A stretch of 64,000 bases of DNA from Actinoplanes sp040639655 (GCF_040639655.1 NZ_JBFAAI010000002.1:538168-602167), one strand, 5' to 3'; positions 15,449-24,374 are shown, counted from the stretch's first letter. The notes: generated by a model not told the origin, from the sequence alone. A program made the numbers and translations.

Positions 15449-17535
15449 CCGACTTTCACCCACTTCGCTACCGACGGGACGCCGTTGGTGCCGACCACGA
15501 ACAGCATGTACCAGCCCGGCGGCGCCAGGTTCGGGTTGCTGGTCAGGTTCAGATCGATCGCGTTGCCGTCGACGGTCATCGGCAGGTCGACGAACCGCTG
15601 GTTCGGGTCGCTGGAGTGCGTCACGGCCGCCGGGCGAATCAGCTCCGCCTTCAGGACCGGCGAGTCCACGGTGATCCGGTTCGAGCTGCCGTACGCCCAG
15701 TTGGTGCCGGCCATGCCGGTGATCTGCGGACGGGCGCCCTTGAACAGGTACGGCGGCGAGTAGACCGACACCCGCATGTCGAACGTGCCGTTGCCGGGAT
15801 TGTCGCCGACCGCCATGACCCGGCCGTCCGGCAGCAGGAACGCCGACGAGTGGTAGCCGCGCGGCACCGGGTCGGTGGCCATGCCCGGCGTGAACGTGTT
15901 GGTGGCCGGGTCGTACATCGACGCCTCGTAGACGGGGTCGGCCCGGTTGTGCAGCGCACCGCCGGTCTCGAACACCTTGCCGTCCGGGAGCAGGACCGCG
16001 GAGACGTACATCTTGCCCTGGTCGCCGGTCTGCGGAACGCCGCCGGTGAGGGTGCCCTGCGGGATCGCCGGACCGGCGGTGTACGCGGGCGACGCCTGCT
16101 TCAGGTCGATGAGGTCGGTGAGCCGGTGGGCGTCCGGGTTGGTCTCGATGTTGCCGCCGCCCATGGTCAGCACCTTCTGGTCCTGGGCCGGTGGCAGCAG
16201 CACGCTCATCGACTGGTCCCGCTCGTCCTTCTTCCGGAGACCGGGAACCGGTGTGATGGTGTTCGCGCCGTAGTCGTAGATCGACGAGCCGGTGCCGGGC
16301 GTGCCGTTGCCGAAGACGTGGCTGCCGGTGTAGAAGAGCCGGCCGTCCTGCATCAGGATCATCGACGGGTACAGGCCCCAGAAGTTCCACGTCTGGTTGG
16401 CCTCGCCGATCCCGAGCCAGCGGTTCTCCGACTCGTCGAAGTACTGGGTGGCGACCATGCCGTGGGAGTCCTCGCCGAGACCACCGAGCGAGATGACGTC
16501 ACCGTTGCCGAGCGCCGTGGCCGACGGGTACCACGACCCGGCGGTCATGTCGTTGACCCGCGTGTAGGTGTTGTTCGCCGGGTCGAAGACGTACGAGTTC
16601 TTCAGCCCCTTGTAGCCGTGGCTGCCGTCCGCCGCCGGGTAGTCCTTGTTGCCGCCCATGACCAGCACCCGGCCGTCCTTGAGCTGCACGTGCCCGGAGC
16701 AGAACAGGTCCTCCGGCGTCGGCACCGCGGTGAACTGCCCGGTTCCGGGCTTGTAGACGGCGGAGGTGAAGGTCTTGGCGGCGAACGCGGCCGGATCGTT
16801 GCCGGAGCCGGCGATCAGCAGCACGTTGCCGTTGCGCAGCACCACGGCGTGGACGGCCCGCACCGACGACTGGAACGGCATGACCTGCCAGGCACCCTTG
16901 ACGCACTTGTCACCGGCGCTGCACGACTCGTCCGGCACCGTCTGGGTGGCGTCGACCATGGTGTAGTCGTCGGTCTTCAGGGTGCCGTTGCCGTAGATCG
17001 TGATGCCCCAGACGATCTGGTCGGTGTTCGCCGGGATCTGCGGGGTGCGGACCGTCTGCTTCGTCCAGCCGGTGGCCACTGGCAGATTGGCCAAGTCGGT
17101 CCAGTACACCCAGCCCTGAGCGACGTCGTGCCGGAACACGGTCATCACCGTGTTCGCCGTGGTCGTCTTGTACCAGGCCGACAGGTCGTACTGATGGCCC
17201 GGTGTGACGTTGGGCGCGCACGAGGTGTCCTCGAGCATCATCGCCTTGCGGTCGCCCTGCCCGGCCGTGGTCAGGGTGACCGACATCGACCGGGCGCCGG
17301 AGTGCGCGTCGGTGCTGACCGCGAAGGTGTGGCCGTTCGCACCCCAGCCGGACTGCTCCCAGCAGACCGGGAAGCCGTCGGCGGCGAGCGACTCCAGGCC
17401 CGGGTTGGCGATCAGGTTCGCGCCGGCTGACGCCGGACGTTCCGGAAGACCGAGGAAGAGTACGAGTGTGAGCACCAGGAACTGGGCTATGTGGAGCCGG
17501 TTGCGCCGGCTCAGCAGCGGTCGTGGTTGGGTCAT
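15445..17535 (-). CDS. Galactose-oxidase-type copper radical oxidase (GlxA-like)
   Basis: A 696-residue exported enzyme. Residues 1-38 are an export signal (with SRRNRLH, possibly Tat). Residues 39-200 are a beta-sandwich carbohydrate-binding module, 205-595 a kelch propeller, and 600-696 the DUF1929 E-set domain. All residues of the galactose-oxidase active site can be placed: Cys279 (LFCSGHVQ) and Tyr336 (WYPSATAL) for the thioether cofactor, Tyr561-His562 (GYHSSAFLLPDGRV) and His640 (AVTHSSDPNQR) as copper ligands. It should oxidise a primary alcohol, perhaps a sugar CH2OH, to an aldehyde with H2O2. In Streptomyces, GlxA works with the glycan synthase CslA. Here a CslA-like gene heads the same operon. 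It overlaps both neighbours by 4 bp. Confidence 0.88.
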   Translation of the reverse strand: MTQPRPLLSRRNRLHIAQFLVLTLVLFLGLPERPASAGANLIANPGLESLAADGFPVCWEQSGWGANGHTFAVSTDAHSGARSMSVTLTTAGQGDRKAMMLEDTSCAPNVTPGHQYDLSAWYKTTTANTVMTVFRHDVAQGWVYWTDLANLPVATGWTKQTVRTPQIPANTDQIVWGITIYGNGTLKTDDYTMVDATQTVPDESCSAGDKCVKGAWQVMPFQSSVRAVHAVVLRNGNVLLIAGSGNDPAAFAAKTFTSAVYKPGTGQFTAVPTPEDLFCSGHVQLKDGRVLVMGGNKDYPAADGSHGYKGLKNSYVFDPANNTYTRVNDMTAGSWYPSATALGNGDVISLGGLGEDSHGMVATQYFDESENRWLGIGEANQTWNFWGLYPSMILMQDGRLFYTGSHVFGNGTPGTGSSIYDYGANTITPVPGLRKKDERDQSMSVLLPPAQDQKVLTMGGGNIETNPDAHRLTDLIDLKQASPAYTAGPAIPQGTLTGGVPQTGDQGKMYVSAVLLPDGKVFETGGALHNRADPVYEASMYDPATNTFTPGMATDPVPRGYHSSAFLLPDGRVMAVGDNPGNGTFDMRVSVYSPPYLFKGARPQITGMAGTNWAYGSSNRITVDSPVLKAELIRPAAVTHSSDPNQRFVDLPMTVDGNAIDLNLTSNPNLAPPGWYMLFVVGTNGVPSVAKWVKVG

Positions 17536-18779
17536 GACTTCTTCCCGGCTCGGTAGATCAGCCTGTCGGAGATCAGGAATCGGACGACGAAGGACGCGAC
17601 GAGGGTCAGCAGGTTGCCGGCCAGCACGCCCAGATGCAGGCCGCTGACCAGCAGCGCCAGCAGCGGGATGCGCAGCAGCAGGTCGGCGTTGCCCATCAGG
17701 AAGAAGCGGCTCATCCGGTGGACGAGGCCGCTGCGCCGGTGATTGCGGTAGAGCAGCGTGTCGGTGAGCACGAAGTTCCAGCCGACCGCGACCACGTTGG
17801 CGGCGGCCGCGGCGGCCGTGTAGTGCATGTCGGTGAGGTGCAGCAGCGCCCAGAGCACCGCCTGGTTGGGCAGCAGGCCGGAGAGCCCGATCAGCGCGAA
17901 CGCCAGCATCCGCAGCCGGGCCGGGCCGAACCGCAGGACACCCACGTGCTTGAGGAAGCGCAGGCCCTCGGCCGCGGTCGACTTGGACTCGCCGGCGTGC
18001 CGGGCCTGGAAGCCGTAGGGCACCTCGACGATCCGGCCGGGCCGGTTGCGGACGATCAGCTCCAGCAGGATCTTGTAGCCGAGCGGTCGCAGCTGCCCGG
18101 CGTCCAGGGAACTGGCCCGGATCGCGAACAGGCCGCTCATCGGATCGCTGACGGACAGCAGATGGTTCCGGAACAGGGTCTTGACCAGCAGCGTCGAGCC
18201 GCGGGACACCAGCTTGCGGTACCCGTCGGCGAGACCGCCGGTGTGGCCGCCGTGCGCGTACCGGCTGCCCACGACCAGGTCGGCGCCGTCGCGCAGGCCG
18301 GCCGCGATCAGATCGGGCACGATCTCCGGCGGGTGCTGCAGGTCGGCGTCCATGACGACGATCCACTCGCCGCAGGCGATCCGCATCCCCTCGACCACCG
18401 CGCCGCCGAGGCCGCCGGCGCCCTGCTCCCGGTGGTGCACGGTGATCGCGATCGGATAGTCGCGGGCCAGTTCCTCGATGACCGCCGGGGTGCCGTCGGT
18501 GCTGTCGTCGACGAACACGATCTCGGTGTCGTGGTGCGGCAGGGCCGCGGCCAGCCGGGCCAGCAGGGCCGGCACGTTGTCGCGCTCGTTGTAGGTCGGC
18601 ACGATGACGCTCTGCCGCAGGGTGCCCGGCTCCGGACGGATGCCGATCTCGCCGGGCAGCACGGCCCGGGTACGCCCGAGCCGGCGGTACCGGTCCAGCG
18701 ACAGGGTCTTCTCGCCCGGGGTGACGGTGGCCTGGTGCGGCATACCGACGGCCGCCCGCCCCTGTGCCTGGGTGGTCAT
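17532..18779 (-). CDS. Polyprenyl-phosphate sugar synthase (GT2) fused to GtrA membrane domain
   Basis: A 415-residue protein. Residues about 58-290 are a GT2 domain like dolichyl-phosphate mannose synthase, with VIVPTYNERDNVPAL, VFVDDSTDGT, the metal motif MDADLQHPPE and a DPMSGLFAIR segment. Residues about 300-415 are a GtrA-like domain with four membrane segments. The GT2 part would move a hexose from a nucleotide sugar to a polyprenyl phosphate and GtrA may help flip it. That lipid-linked sugar is the donor type used by GT39/ArnT enzymes, and exactly such a gene lies directly upstream with a 4-bp overlap. The ATG at 18779 was chosen because of that overlap. Confidence 0.88.
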   Translation of the reverse strand: MTTQAQGRAAVGMPHQATVTPGEKTLSLDRYRRLGRTRAVLPGEIGIRPEPGTLRQSVIVPTYNERDNVPALLARLAAALPHHDTEIVFVDDSTDGTPAVIEELARDYPIAITVHHREQGAGGLGGAVVEGMRIACGEWIVVMDADLQHPPEIVPDLIAAGLRDGADLVVGSRYAHGGHTGGLADGYRKLVSRGSTLLVKTLFRNHLLSVSDPMSGLFAIRASSLDAGQLRPLGYKILLELIVRNRPGRIVEVPYGFQARHAGESKSTAAEGLRFLKHVGVLRFGPARLRMLAFALIGLSGLLPNQAVLWALLHLTDMHYTAAAAAANVVAVGWNFVLTDTLLYRNHRRSGLVHRMSRFFLMGNADLLLRIPLLALLVSGLHLGVLAGNLLTLVASFVVRFLISDRLIYRAGKKS

Positions 18780-20404
18780 GATGAAGGGGTCTCCTTGTTG
18801 ATGCGGCGGATCTCGATGCGCCCGTCCGCCGGGCCGAACGAGGCTTCCAGCGTCGAGTTCGTGAGCAGGGCCGTGACCAGCGGCAGCGAACTGGGGTCCT
18901 GGCGCAGCGCGGGCGTCGACACCAGGTAGTCGACGTCGCGCCAGCCGTTCGGCAGGCGGGCCCGCACGGCCGGGTCGAGGTCGAGCTTGTAGAACCAGAT
19001 GACCTGTTCCTCCGGGAAACCGGCTTCCACGCAGTCGACCCAGAGCACGTCGTCGACGACCACGGTGGTGCCGGCCCGATCGGGCACGGAGGTGCGCAGA
19101 TATTCGGCGGCGGCCGTGTAGCCGGCGTTGTCGTCGGCGGTCAGGCTGCGGTGGTTGCCGGCGACCCAGCGCGGGCCGATCAGCATCACCGCGAGCAGCA
19201 CCGCGACGGTCGCCAGCGCGGGCCGCCACCAGCGCCGGCGGTCCGGTACGGCACGGGCGGTCACGTCGACCATCCCGGCCGCGACGATGGCGAAGAACGG
19301 CAGGATCTGGACCACGTACATGGCCGGCAGGTAGCCACCGGGCCGGACCGCGACCAGCACCAGGATCACGGCGGCGACCGCCGGCGGGCGCAGCCGGCGC
19401 ACGAACAGTGCCGGCACCGTGGCGAGCAGGCCGGCGATCAGGATCACCGGGTCGTAGAAGAGCCAGGACTGGATCAGATCGTACGAGCCGGAGCCGGCCT
19501 GGAAGGCGCTGCCCGTACCGGAGCGGTTGGCCAGCTGGAACTGCCAGGCGCCGATCAGCGACACGTGCCCGGGGCCGGGGAACAGTTCGCCGCGCAGCAG
19601 TGCGTAGAGCGGGTAGAACATGCCGACCAGGACCAGGCCGCTCAGGTAGCCGCCGACCGCCCACGGACGGGTCGAGCTGCGGGCCGCGTTCTGCCACAGC
19701 GCCACGCACACCGCCGGCAGGGTGACCAGCATGGTCTCCTTGCTGAGCACGGCGATCGCGGTGGCCGCGCCGGCGGCGGTGTAGTGCCACAGGTTGCGGC
19801 GCGGGGACAGCACCAGCGCAAGCGCGCCGAGCATCCAGGCGACGGCGAAGGTGTCGAGGTAGATCTCGCGGTACATGGTGACGGTCAGCGGCGACAGTCC
19901 GAAGAGCAGCAGGCCGATCGCGGAGGTCCGGATGCCCATGCCGAGGCGCCGGCAGATCAGGTAGACCAGCAGCAGGGCGGCCGCCACGACCGGGATCATC
20001 GCGACCCGGCCGGCCGTGACGGCGGGGCCGCCGACACCGAAGAGGTCCGGGATCCAGGAGAGTGCGGCGAGCTGGATCCAGGCCAGCGGCGGATGGTCGT
20101 ACCAGTACGTGTAGTGGGCCAGGCCCTTGCCGGTGGCGACCGCCCAGGCCTGCGCGTAGTACGTGCCCTCGTCGTCACTGGCCATCGGGAAGCCGGTGAT
20201 GTTGATCGTCAGGAGCACGAGCACCACCGCGGTCAGGCCGCCGGCGAGCAGCCCTTCGCCGCCGGTGAGCTCGCGCCGGCGTACCCGCGAGGGCTCTTGA
20301 TCGTGCTCGGGGACCAGGACTCGCGTCGCGGGTTTCCCGGCCAGGCCGGCTCGCGCCTTGGGAATGAGTGCGGTGGTCCGCTGCGGCTCACTGGTGGTCG
20401 TCAT
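18776..20404 (-). CDS. ArnT/GT39-like membrane glycosyltransferase
   Basis: A 542-residue polytopic membrane protein with about 10-12 segments. The first luminal loop carries SDDEGTYYAQAW, the acidic motif typical of GT39/GT83 (PMT_2) enzymes, followed by HYTYWYDHPPLAW. A soluble C-terminal tail begins near residue 440. Such enzymes move a sugar from a polyprenyl-phosphate donor to an acceptor outside the membrane. Its donor could come from the GT2-GtrA gene downstream; its acceptor might be the polymer made by the GT2 upstream (inference). It overlaps both flanking genes by 4 bp. Confidence 0.87.
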   Translation of the reverse strand: MTTTSEPQRTTALIPKARAGLAGKPATRVLVPEHDQEPSRVRRRELTGGEGLLAGGLTAVVLVLLTINITGFPMASDDEGTYYAQAWAVATGKGLAHYTYWYDHPPLAWIQLAALSWIPDLFGVGGPAVTAGRVAMIPVVAAALLLVYLICRRLGMGIRTSAIGLLLFGLSPLTVTMYREIYLDTFAVAWMLGALALVLSPRRNLWHYTAAGAATAIAVLSKETMLVTLPAVCVALWQNAARSSTRPWAVGGYLSGLVLVGMFYPLYALLRGELFPGPGHVSLIGAWQFQLANRSGTGSAFQAGSGSYDLIQSWLFYDPVILIAGLLATVPALFVRRLRPPAVAAVILVLVAVRPGGYLPAMYVVQILPFFAIVAAGMVDVTARAVPDRRRWWRPALATVAVLLAVMLIGPRWVAGNHRSLTADDNAGYTAAAEYLRTSVPDRAGTTVVVDDVLWVDCVEAGFPEEQVIWFYKLDLDPAVRARLPNGWRDVDYLVSTPALRQDPSSLPLVTALLTNSTLEASFGPADGRIEIRRINKETPSS

Positions 20405-21678
20405 GCGGCCCTCACCTCGGCGGCCTCGGTGCCGGCGGTGGTGTTGTTCAGGTGGGCGCCGATGTGTGCGGTCAGTTCCCAGTTGCGCCGGCCGGTGTAT
20501 TCGCGCCAGACGGCGCGCAGTGCGGCGACGCTGAGGACCAGGGCGTACGGGAAGGCGCCGAGGATGAGCCGCGCGTAGTGGATCGGCTTGATCTTGAGAT
20601 TGTACTGCAGGCCGAAGTCGCGCAGGCCGACCGTCTGGAAGACGATGTTGGCGGTCATCGGCACCACCGGCACGAAGGTGGCCAGGGCGATGCCGATCGG
20701 CAGGTCGGCGAAGATCGCAACGGCGACACCGATCGGGATCGCCACGCCGGAGAACGCCTGCAGGAACGGGCCGACCAGGGTGTACCGGGCCAGCACCCGC
20801 TGACCCAGGGACGGCAGCCGCCGCCACTCCCCCTTGCGCAGCACCTGCAGGAAGCCCTGGTTCCAGCGGGTGCGCTGCTTGAGCAGGCTGCCGAGGGTGT
20901 CCGGGGTCTCCTCACGGGTGACCAATGACGCCTCGTAGGCGACGACGACCTTGGCGCCCCGGCTGGACAGGCGCACGCCGAGGTCGCAGTCCTCGGCGAG
21001 GCAGGTGCCGTCCCAGCCGTTCGCGGTACGCAGCACGTCGGTGCGCACGAAAACGGTGTTGCCGCCGAGCGGGATGAAACCCTTGCGGGCGTGCAGGTGG
21101 AGCCGGCTGCGGAACCAGAAGAAATATTCGAGGCAGTTGTGCAGGCTGTACCAGCTGGAGTGGAAGTTGATCAGCTGGACGCCGCCCTGGACGACGTCGG
21201 CGCCGGTCGAACGGAACGCGTGGTCGACGTGCTCCAGCAGATGCGGATGCACCTGGTCCTCGGCGTCGAAGACCCCGACCACGTCACCACGCACGTACGG
21301 CAGGGCGGTGTTGAGAGCGCGCGGCTTGTTCTTCACCTCGTTGTGGTCGGTGACGACAAGGACGCGGCCGGGCGCGTTCTCCGCCGCCCGGTGGGCCACC
21401 GCCGCCGTGTCCGGGTCGTCGTGCCCGACGATGACGATGATCTCGTAGCCCTGGTGGGTCGAGCGGAGCAGGCGCTGAATGGTGTGTTCCAGCACGGCCT
21501 GCTCGTGCCGGGCCGGCAGCAGGAGGGAGAACGTCAGCCGGTGGTCACCGTCCGGTTCGGCGAAGCGGGTCGCGGCGAGCGTCTCCGGGGTACGCCACGC
21601 GTGCATCGTCCACCAGAGGGTCACCGCCGCGAACGTGGCCAGCACGACGGAGGTGAGAATCATGACGGCGGCAGCCAA
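20401..21678 (-). CDS. Cellulose-synthase-like processive GT2 (CslA-like), first gene of the operon
   Basis: A 425-residue membrane GT2. An N-terminal membrane segment (residues 1-25) is followed by the catalytic domain with FDAED at 137-141, LAED at 227-230 (catalytic base) and QRTRW at 268-272 (the QxxRW motif of processive synthases). C-terminal membrane segments lie at about 290-400. This set of motifs is that of beta-glycan synthases such as CslA. I start it at the TTG ending at 21678 because AAAGG lies 8-12 bases upstream; the ATG at 21663 is the alternative. It leads a five-gene operon in which every junction overlaps by 4 bp. The long upstream region carries palindromes and direct repeats. 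Confidence 0.87.
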   Translation of the reverse strand: MAAAVMILTSVVLATFAAVTLWWTMHAWRTPETLAATRFAEPDGDHRLTFSLLLPARHEQAVLEHTIQRLLRSTHQGYEIIVIVGHDDPDTAAVAHRAAENAPGRVLVVTDHNEVKNKPRALNTALPYVRGDVVGVFDAEDQVHPHLLEHVDHAFRSTGADVVQGGVQLINFHSSWYSLHNCLEYFFWFRSRLHLHARKGFIPLGGNTVFVRTDVLRTANGWDGTCLAEDCDLGVRLSSRGAKVVVAYEASLVTREETPDTLGSLLKQRTRWNQGFLQVLRKGEWRRLPSLGQRVLARYTLVGPFLQAFSGVAIPIGVAVAIFADLPIGIALATFVPVVPMTANIVFQTVGLRDFGLQYNLKIKPIHYARLILGAFPYALVLSVAALRAVWREYTGRRNWELTAHIGAHLNNTTAGTEAAEVRAA

Positions 21679-22140
21679 GGTCGTCGCCTTTCAGCAAAGG
21701 GGAATACGCCTCCAGAAATGGAGCGGCCCGACCTTATCGCGATAACCCGTACGCCATTCAAGTCGATCTGACTATTTCCCACTTCCCGGTGATTCGTTTC
21801 GACTATTTTCCCGGGAACCGCCGGTCGGATCAGCGACAAATTCCGTCATGCAAACCCATTTCCGGGTAACAGAAACAGCCCGGCGCAAGGATCCGGGTGC
21901 GGCCGGGCATCGGGGCGGGATACCCACTGAAAGAACATAAGCCATGTCGGCTCTTTCCCGTGTCACGCTTCCGGGGGAACGACCCCGACTCTCCCCAGGC
22001 GTTCGCGATCGACTCGACAAATGCGGCATGTGTCCCATTTGCCGTCAATGTGGATTACGCATTGTCCTGTTGACGATAATCACGTGGAGGAAGGTGATCA
22101 CGAGGAGCAAGATGATCGGCGTCCCTCACTTTTGGAGTAC
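21679..22140. promoter_or_regulatory. Long divergent control region between the glycan operon and carbonic anhydrase
   Basis: This 462-bp gap is less GC-rich than its surroundings. GACTATTTCCC at 21770-21780 and GACTATTTTCCC at 21801-21812 are near-identical direct repeats 31 bp apart, about three helical turns. Several GGGAA boxes and GC-rich stem-forming stretches lie between 21810 and 21990 on the operon's strand, so a structured leader is possible. I could not match a known riboswitch class. No convincing gene lies inside. Confidence 0.55.
21734..21745. promoter_or_regulatory. Perfect 12-bp palindrome upstream of the CslA-like gene
   Basis: TTATCGCGATAA lies 55 bp before the TTG start of the glycan operon, in or near the expected promoter. 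Candidate operator. Confidence 0.5.
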
Positions 22141-22143
22141 ATG

Positions 22144-22809
22144 ATGCTGGACTCGACGCTCCGCAGGCGGTCCCTGTTCGCCGCCGGCGGAGCCCTCGCC
22201 GGATCGATCACCCTCGCTTCGGCAGCCGACGCCGCCCACTCGGCGGGCACCCCGCTCGAACAACTTCTCGCCGGCAACCGGCGGTTCGTCAGCGGCCATG
22301 GCAAGCACCCCCATCAGACCCCGGCCCGGATCCGCGAGATCGCCGCGGGGCAGCACCCGTTCGCCGTCATCCTCGGCTGCGCGGACTCCCGGGTCGCCCC
22401 GGAGATCCTCTTCGACCAGGGTGTCGGTGACATCTTCGACAACCGTGTCGCCGGCAACGTCGTCGACGACCTCCTGCTCGGCAGCATCGAGTACGCGGTG
22501 GAGGAGTTCCATCCGCCGCTGATCATGGTGCTCGGCCATGAGCGCTGCGGCGCCGTCTCCGCGACGCTGAACGCGATCCGGACCGGCGGCGAGGCGCCCG
22601 GCCACATCTCCTCCATCGTGGAGGCGCTGCGGCCGATCCTCGAGCCGTACGCCGACGACCCGGACGGCGTGGAGAAGGGCGTCCTGGCCAACATCCGGGC
22701 GCAGGTGTCCTCACTCGTGACGCGCAGCGAGATCGTCGCGCACAGCGGGGCCCGGGTGGTCGGGGCCCGTTACGACCTCGACACCGGCAAGGTCACGCTG
22801 GTCCACTGA
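22144..22809 (+). CDS. Tat-exported beta-carbonic anhydrase
   Basis: A 221-residue beta-class carbonic anhydrase (CO2 + H2O to bicarbonate). The zinc and catalytic residues are Cys79, Asp81 and Arg83 in GCADSRVAPE, and His132 and Cys135 in LGHERCGAVSA. Residues 1-32 are a twin-arginine signal (LRRRSLFAAGG then a hydrophobic stretch ending ADA). So this copy acts outside the membrane, whereas most beta enzymes are cytoplasmic. Two ATG codons are adjacent (22141, 22144); the second is better placed behind TTTGGAG. It diverges from the glycan operon. Confidence 0.9.
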   Translation: MLDSTLRRRSLFAAGGALAGSITLASAADAAHSAGTPLEQLLAGNRRFVSGHGKHPHQTPARIREIAAGQHPFAVILGCADSRVAPEILFDQGVGDIFDNRVAGNVVDDLLLGSIEYAVEEFHPPLIMVLGHERCGAVSATLNAIRTGGEAPGHISSIVEALRPILEPYADDPDGVEKGVLANIRAQVSSLVTRSEIVAHSGARVVGARYDLDTGKVTLVH

Positions 22810-22813
22810 CCGG

Positions 22814-23167
22814 TCAGGAAACGCCTACGCGGTCGTCGGCCATCCGGTCGCCGGCCGCGCAGAGGCCGGTCAGGGCCAGCGCCTGACGCACGTGGCCGCG
22901 CGGGTTGACGATCTCGTACCCGAAACCGGCACGCAGTGCCCGGGTGTAGCCGATCAGCAACAGATCGATGCATTCGCTGCCGATCGAATCGACGTCTTTC
23001 ATATCGACGATCACCCGGTGGCCGCGGCGGCCGGAGGCGAAGGCGTCACGCATTCCGACACGCAGAACCCGATCGGCGCCCCGGTCGAAGGCGCCGATCA
23101 GGTGCAGATGGACGGAGGATCCCGTCCGCAGGTTGGTTCGCTCGATCTCGTAACGCGGGTCGGTCAT
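22814..23167 (-). CDS. STAS-domain protein (anti-sigma-factor antagonist-like)
   Basis: A 117-residue STAS protein: LHLIGAFDRGADRVLRVGMRDA, then VIVDMKDVDSIGSECIDLLLIGYTRAL, where the Ser residues correspond to the phosphorylated site of SpoIIAA/RsbV-type antagonists. It would bind an anti-sigma kinase in partner switching. No anti-sigma factor is adjacent. The ATG at 23167 begins MTDPRYEIERTN. It is convergent with the carbonic anhydrase, 4 bp apart. Confidence 0.82.
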   Translation of the reverse strand: MTDPRYEIERTNLRTGSSVHLHLIGAFDRGADRVLRVGMRDAFASGRRGHRVIVDMKDVDSIGSECIDLLLIGYTRALRAGFGYEIVNPRGHVRQALALTGLCAAGDRMADDRVGVS

Positions 23168-23245
23168 GTCAGAAGTGGTACCCGCGCAATGTGTCCGGGA
23201 GCCGAAATCCCGATGACACCGTGACCGAGCCAACATATTCCGGCC

Positions 23246-23626
23246 TCAGAACGGAACGCAGACCGGCTCGCTGTAAAGCAGATCGATCTGGTGCGGTGCC
23301 AGGCTGCCACTGCGGAACATCCGGCGGCGTTCGGCGAGCACCACGTGGCGGGCCGCGGCGGTCTCCCGATGGTCGAGGTAGAGCTGCAGATCCTCTATGC
23401 GGCGCGGATCGGAGGTCACCACCCGGCCCCGGCCGGGCAGCGCGGGCCAGGGCACATTGGGTACGGCCAGCAGCGTGCTGTCCAGGTACCGGAATCCGAG
23501 GCGCTCGTTACCGGCCGCGAGGAGCATGAAGCCCGTGGTTCGGTGCCGGGGCCATGAGCGCGATTCACAAAGCCGCGGCCCAGGCCAGCGGTTCGTGGTG
23601 CGGATCGACCCATGGGCCTTTCCCAC
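23246..23626 (-). CDS. Hypothetical protein (126 aa or shorter)
   Basis: Not assigned. The frame runs from a GTG at 23626, with an alternative ATG at 23527. The C-terminal half (DPRRIEDLQLYLDHRETAA, then Arg-rich to PVCVPF) looks helical and charged, vaguely like the end of Scr1-type DUF5753 regulators, but without the HTH. It lies between STAS and the metalloprotease genes on the same strand. Weak ribosome-binding sites leave the start open. Confidence 0.5.
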   Translation of the reverse strand: MGKAHGSIRTTNRWPGPRLCESRSWPRHRTTGFMLLAAGNERLGFRYLDSTLLAVPNVPWPALPGRGRVVTSDPRRIEDLQLYLDHRETAAARHVVLAERRRMFRSGSLAPHQIDLLYSEPVCVPF

Positions 23627-23633
23627 CGTCGTC

Positions 23634-24374
23634 CTATTTCTTGGCCTTCGCCGGCTGCTGCCCGTACAGGCAGCCGGACGTCTTGCCGACCTTGCGCAGT
23701 CCGGTCAGGTCGCCGGCGCCCCACACCGCCTTCTTCGACGTGATCGTGTGGTACATGATCTGGCTGCGGTCGTTCTGCTCCGGGTGGGCCAACCCGATCG
23801 CGTGGCCGATCTCGTGCATCAGCACCGCTCCGGTGGTGCCGCCGGGCGCCGACCCGAACCCGCGGGCCATCGACTTCAGCGAGGTCGCGTTGAGCACCAC
23901 CGAGCCCTCGACCATCATCAGCGCCTTGCCGCCGGACGGGGTGAACGCGCTCTGCCAGGCGCCGCCACCCATGCCGAGTGCGCGGGCGCCGGACGGCAGC
24001 CATTTGCTGTGCCTGCCGGGGGTGGCCCACGCGATCACGAACTCGGTACCGGCCGGGTAGGTTCCCTTGTAGCCCTTGTTCGCCTGCGGGATCACGTCGG
24101 TCGTCCCGGCGTAACGGAACGTCAGGCCGGTCGCCGCCGAGATCCGGCTGAACGCCGTCTTCACCTCGGCCAGCGAATTCTTCGGGGCCCGGTCCAGGTT
24201 GACCCGGTAATCGAGCGGGCCGGCACACGGGTTCCAGCGGGCGATCAGGGCGTCGCCGTGCGCCTGGCTCATGAAAGCGTAGGCCTTCGCACTGCCGGCG
24301 GCGGCCAGAGCCACCCCGGGCTGAGCCACCACCAGCGTCGACACCGCGGCGAGCAGGAGCAGAACGCGCTTCAT
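23634..24374 (-). CDS. Secreted matrixin-like zinc metalloprotease
   Basis: A 246-residue protein with a signal peptide at residues 1-25 (MKRVLLLLAAVSTLVVAQPGVALA). The extended zinc motif HEIGHAIGLAH is at about 190-200 and the Met-turn IMY follows near 212, the layout of metzincins (M10/M12). The rest is compact, with no C-terminal haemopexin or binding domain. The ATG at 24374 begins the signal peptide. It probably cleaves extracellular protein; the target is unknown. Confidence 0.88.
   Translation of the reverse strand: MKRVLLLLAAVSTLVVAQPGVALAAAGSAKAYAFMSQAHGDALIARWNPCAGPLDYRVNLDRAPKNSLAEVKTAFSRISAATGLTFRYAGTTDVIPQANKGYKGTYPAGTEFVIAWATPGRHSKWLPSGARALGMGGGAWQSAFTPSGGKALMMVEGSVVLNATSLKSMARGFGSAPGGTTGAVLMHEIGHAIGLAHPEQNDRSQIMYHTITSKKAVWGAGDLTGLRKVGKTSGCLYGQQPAKAKK

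Noticed and set aside
15445..18366. A 973-residue oxidase with a long N-terminal extension
   Set aside because: The extension lies in another frame of the GT2-GtrA gene. The ATG at 17535 opens a signal peptide and makes a 4-bp overlap.
21679..22140. Known riboswitch (c-di-AMP ydaO type or c-di-GMP type) before the glycan operon
   Set aside because: I could not place the conserved boxes of either class. Only loose GGGGAA-like similarity is seen, so I list only a possible structured leader.
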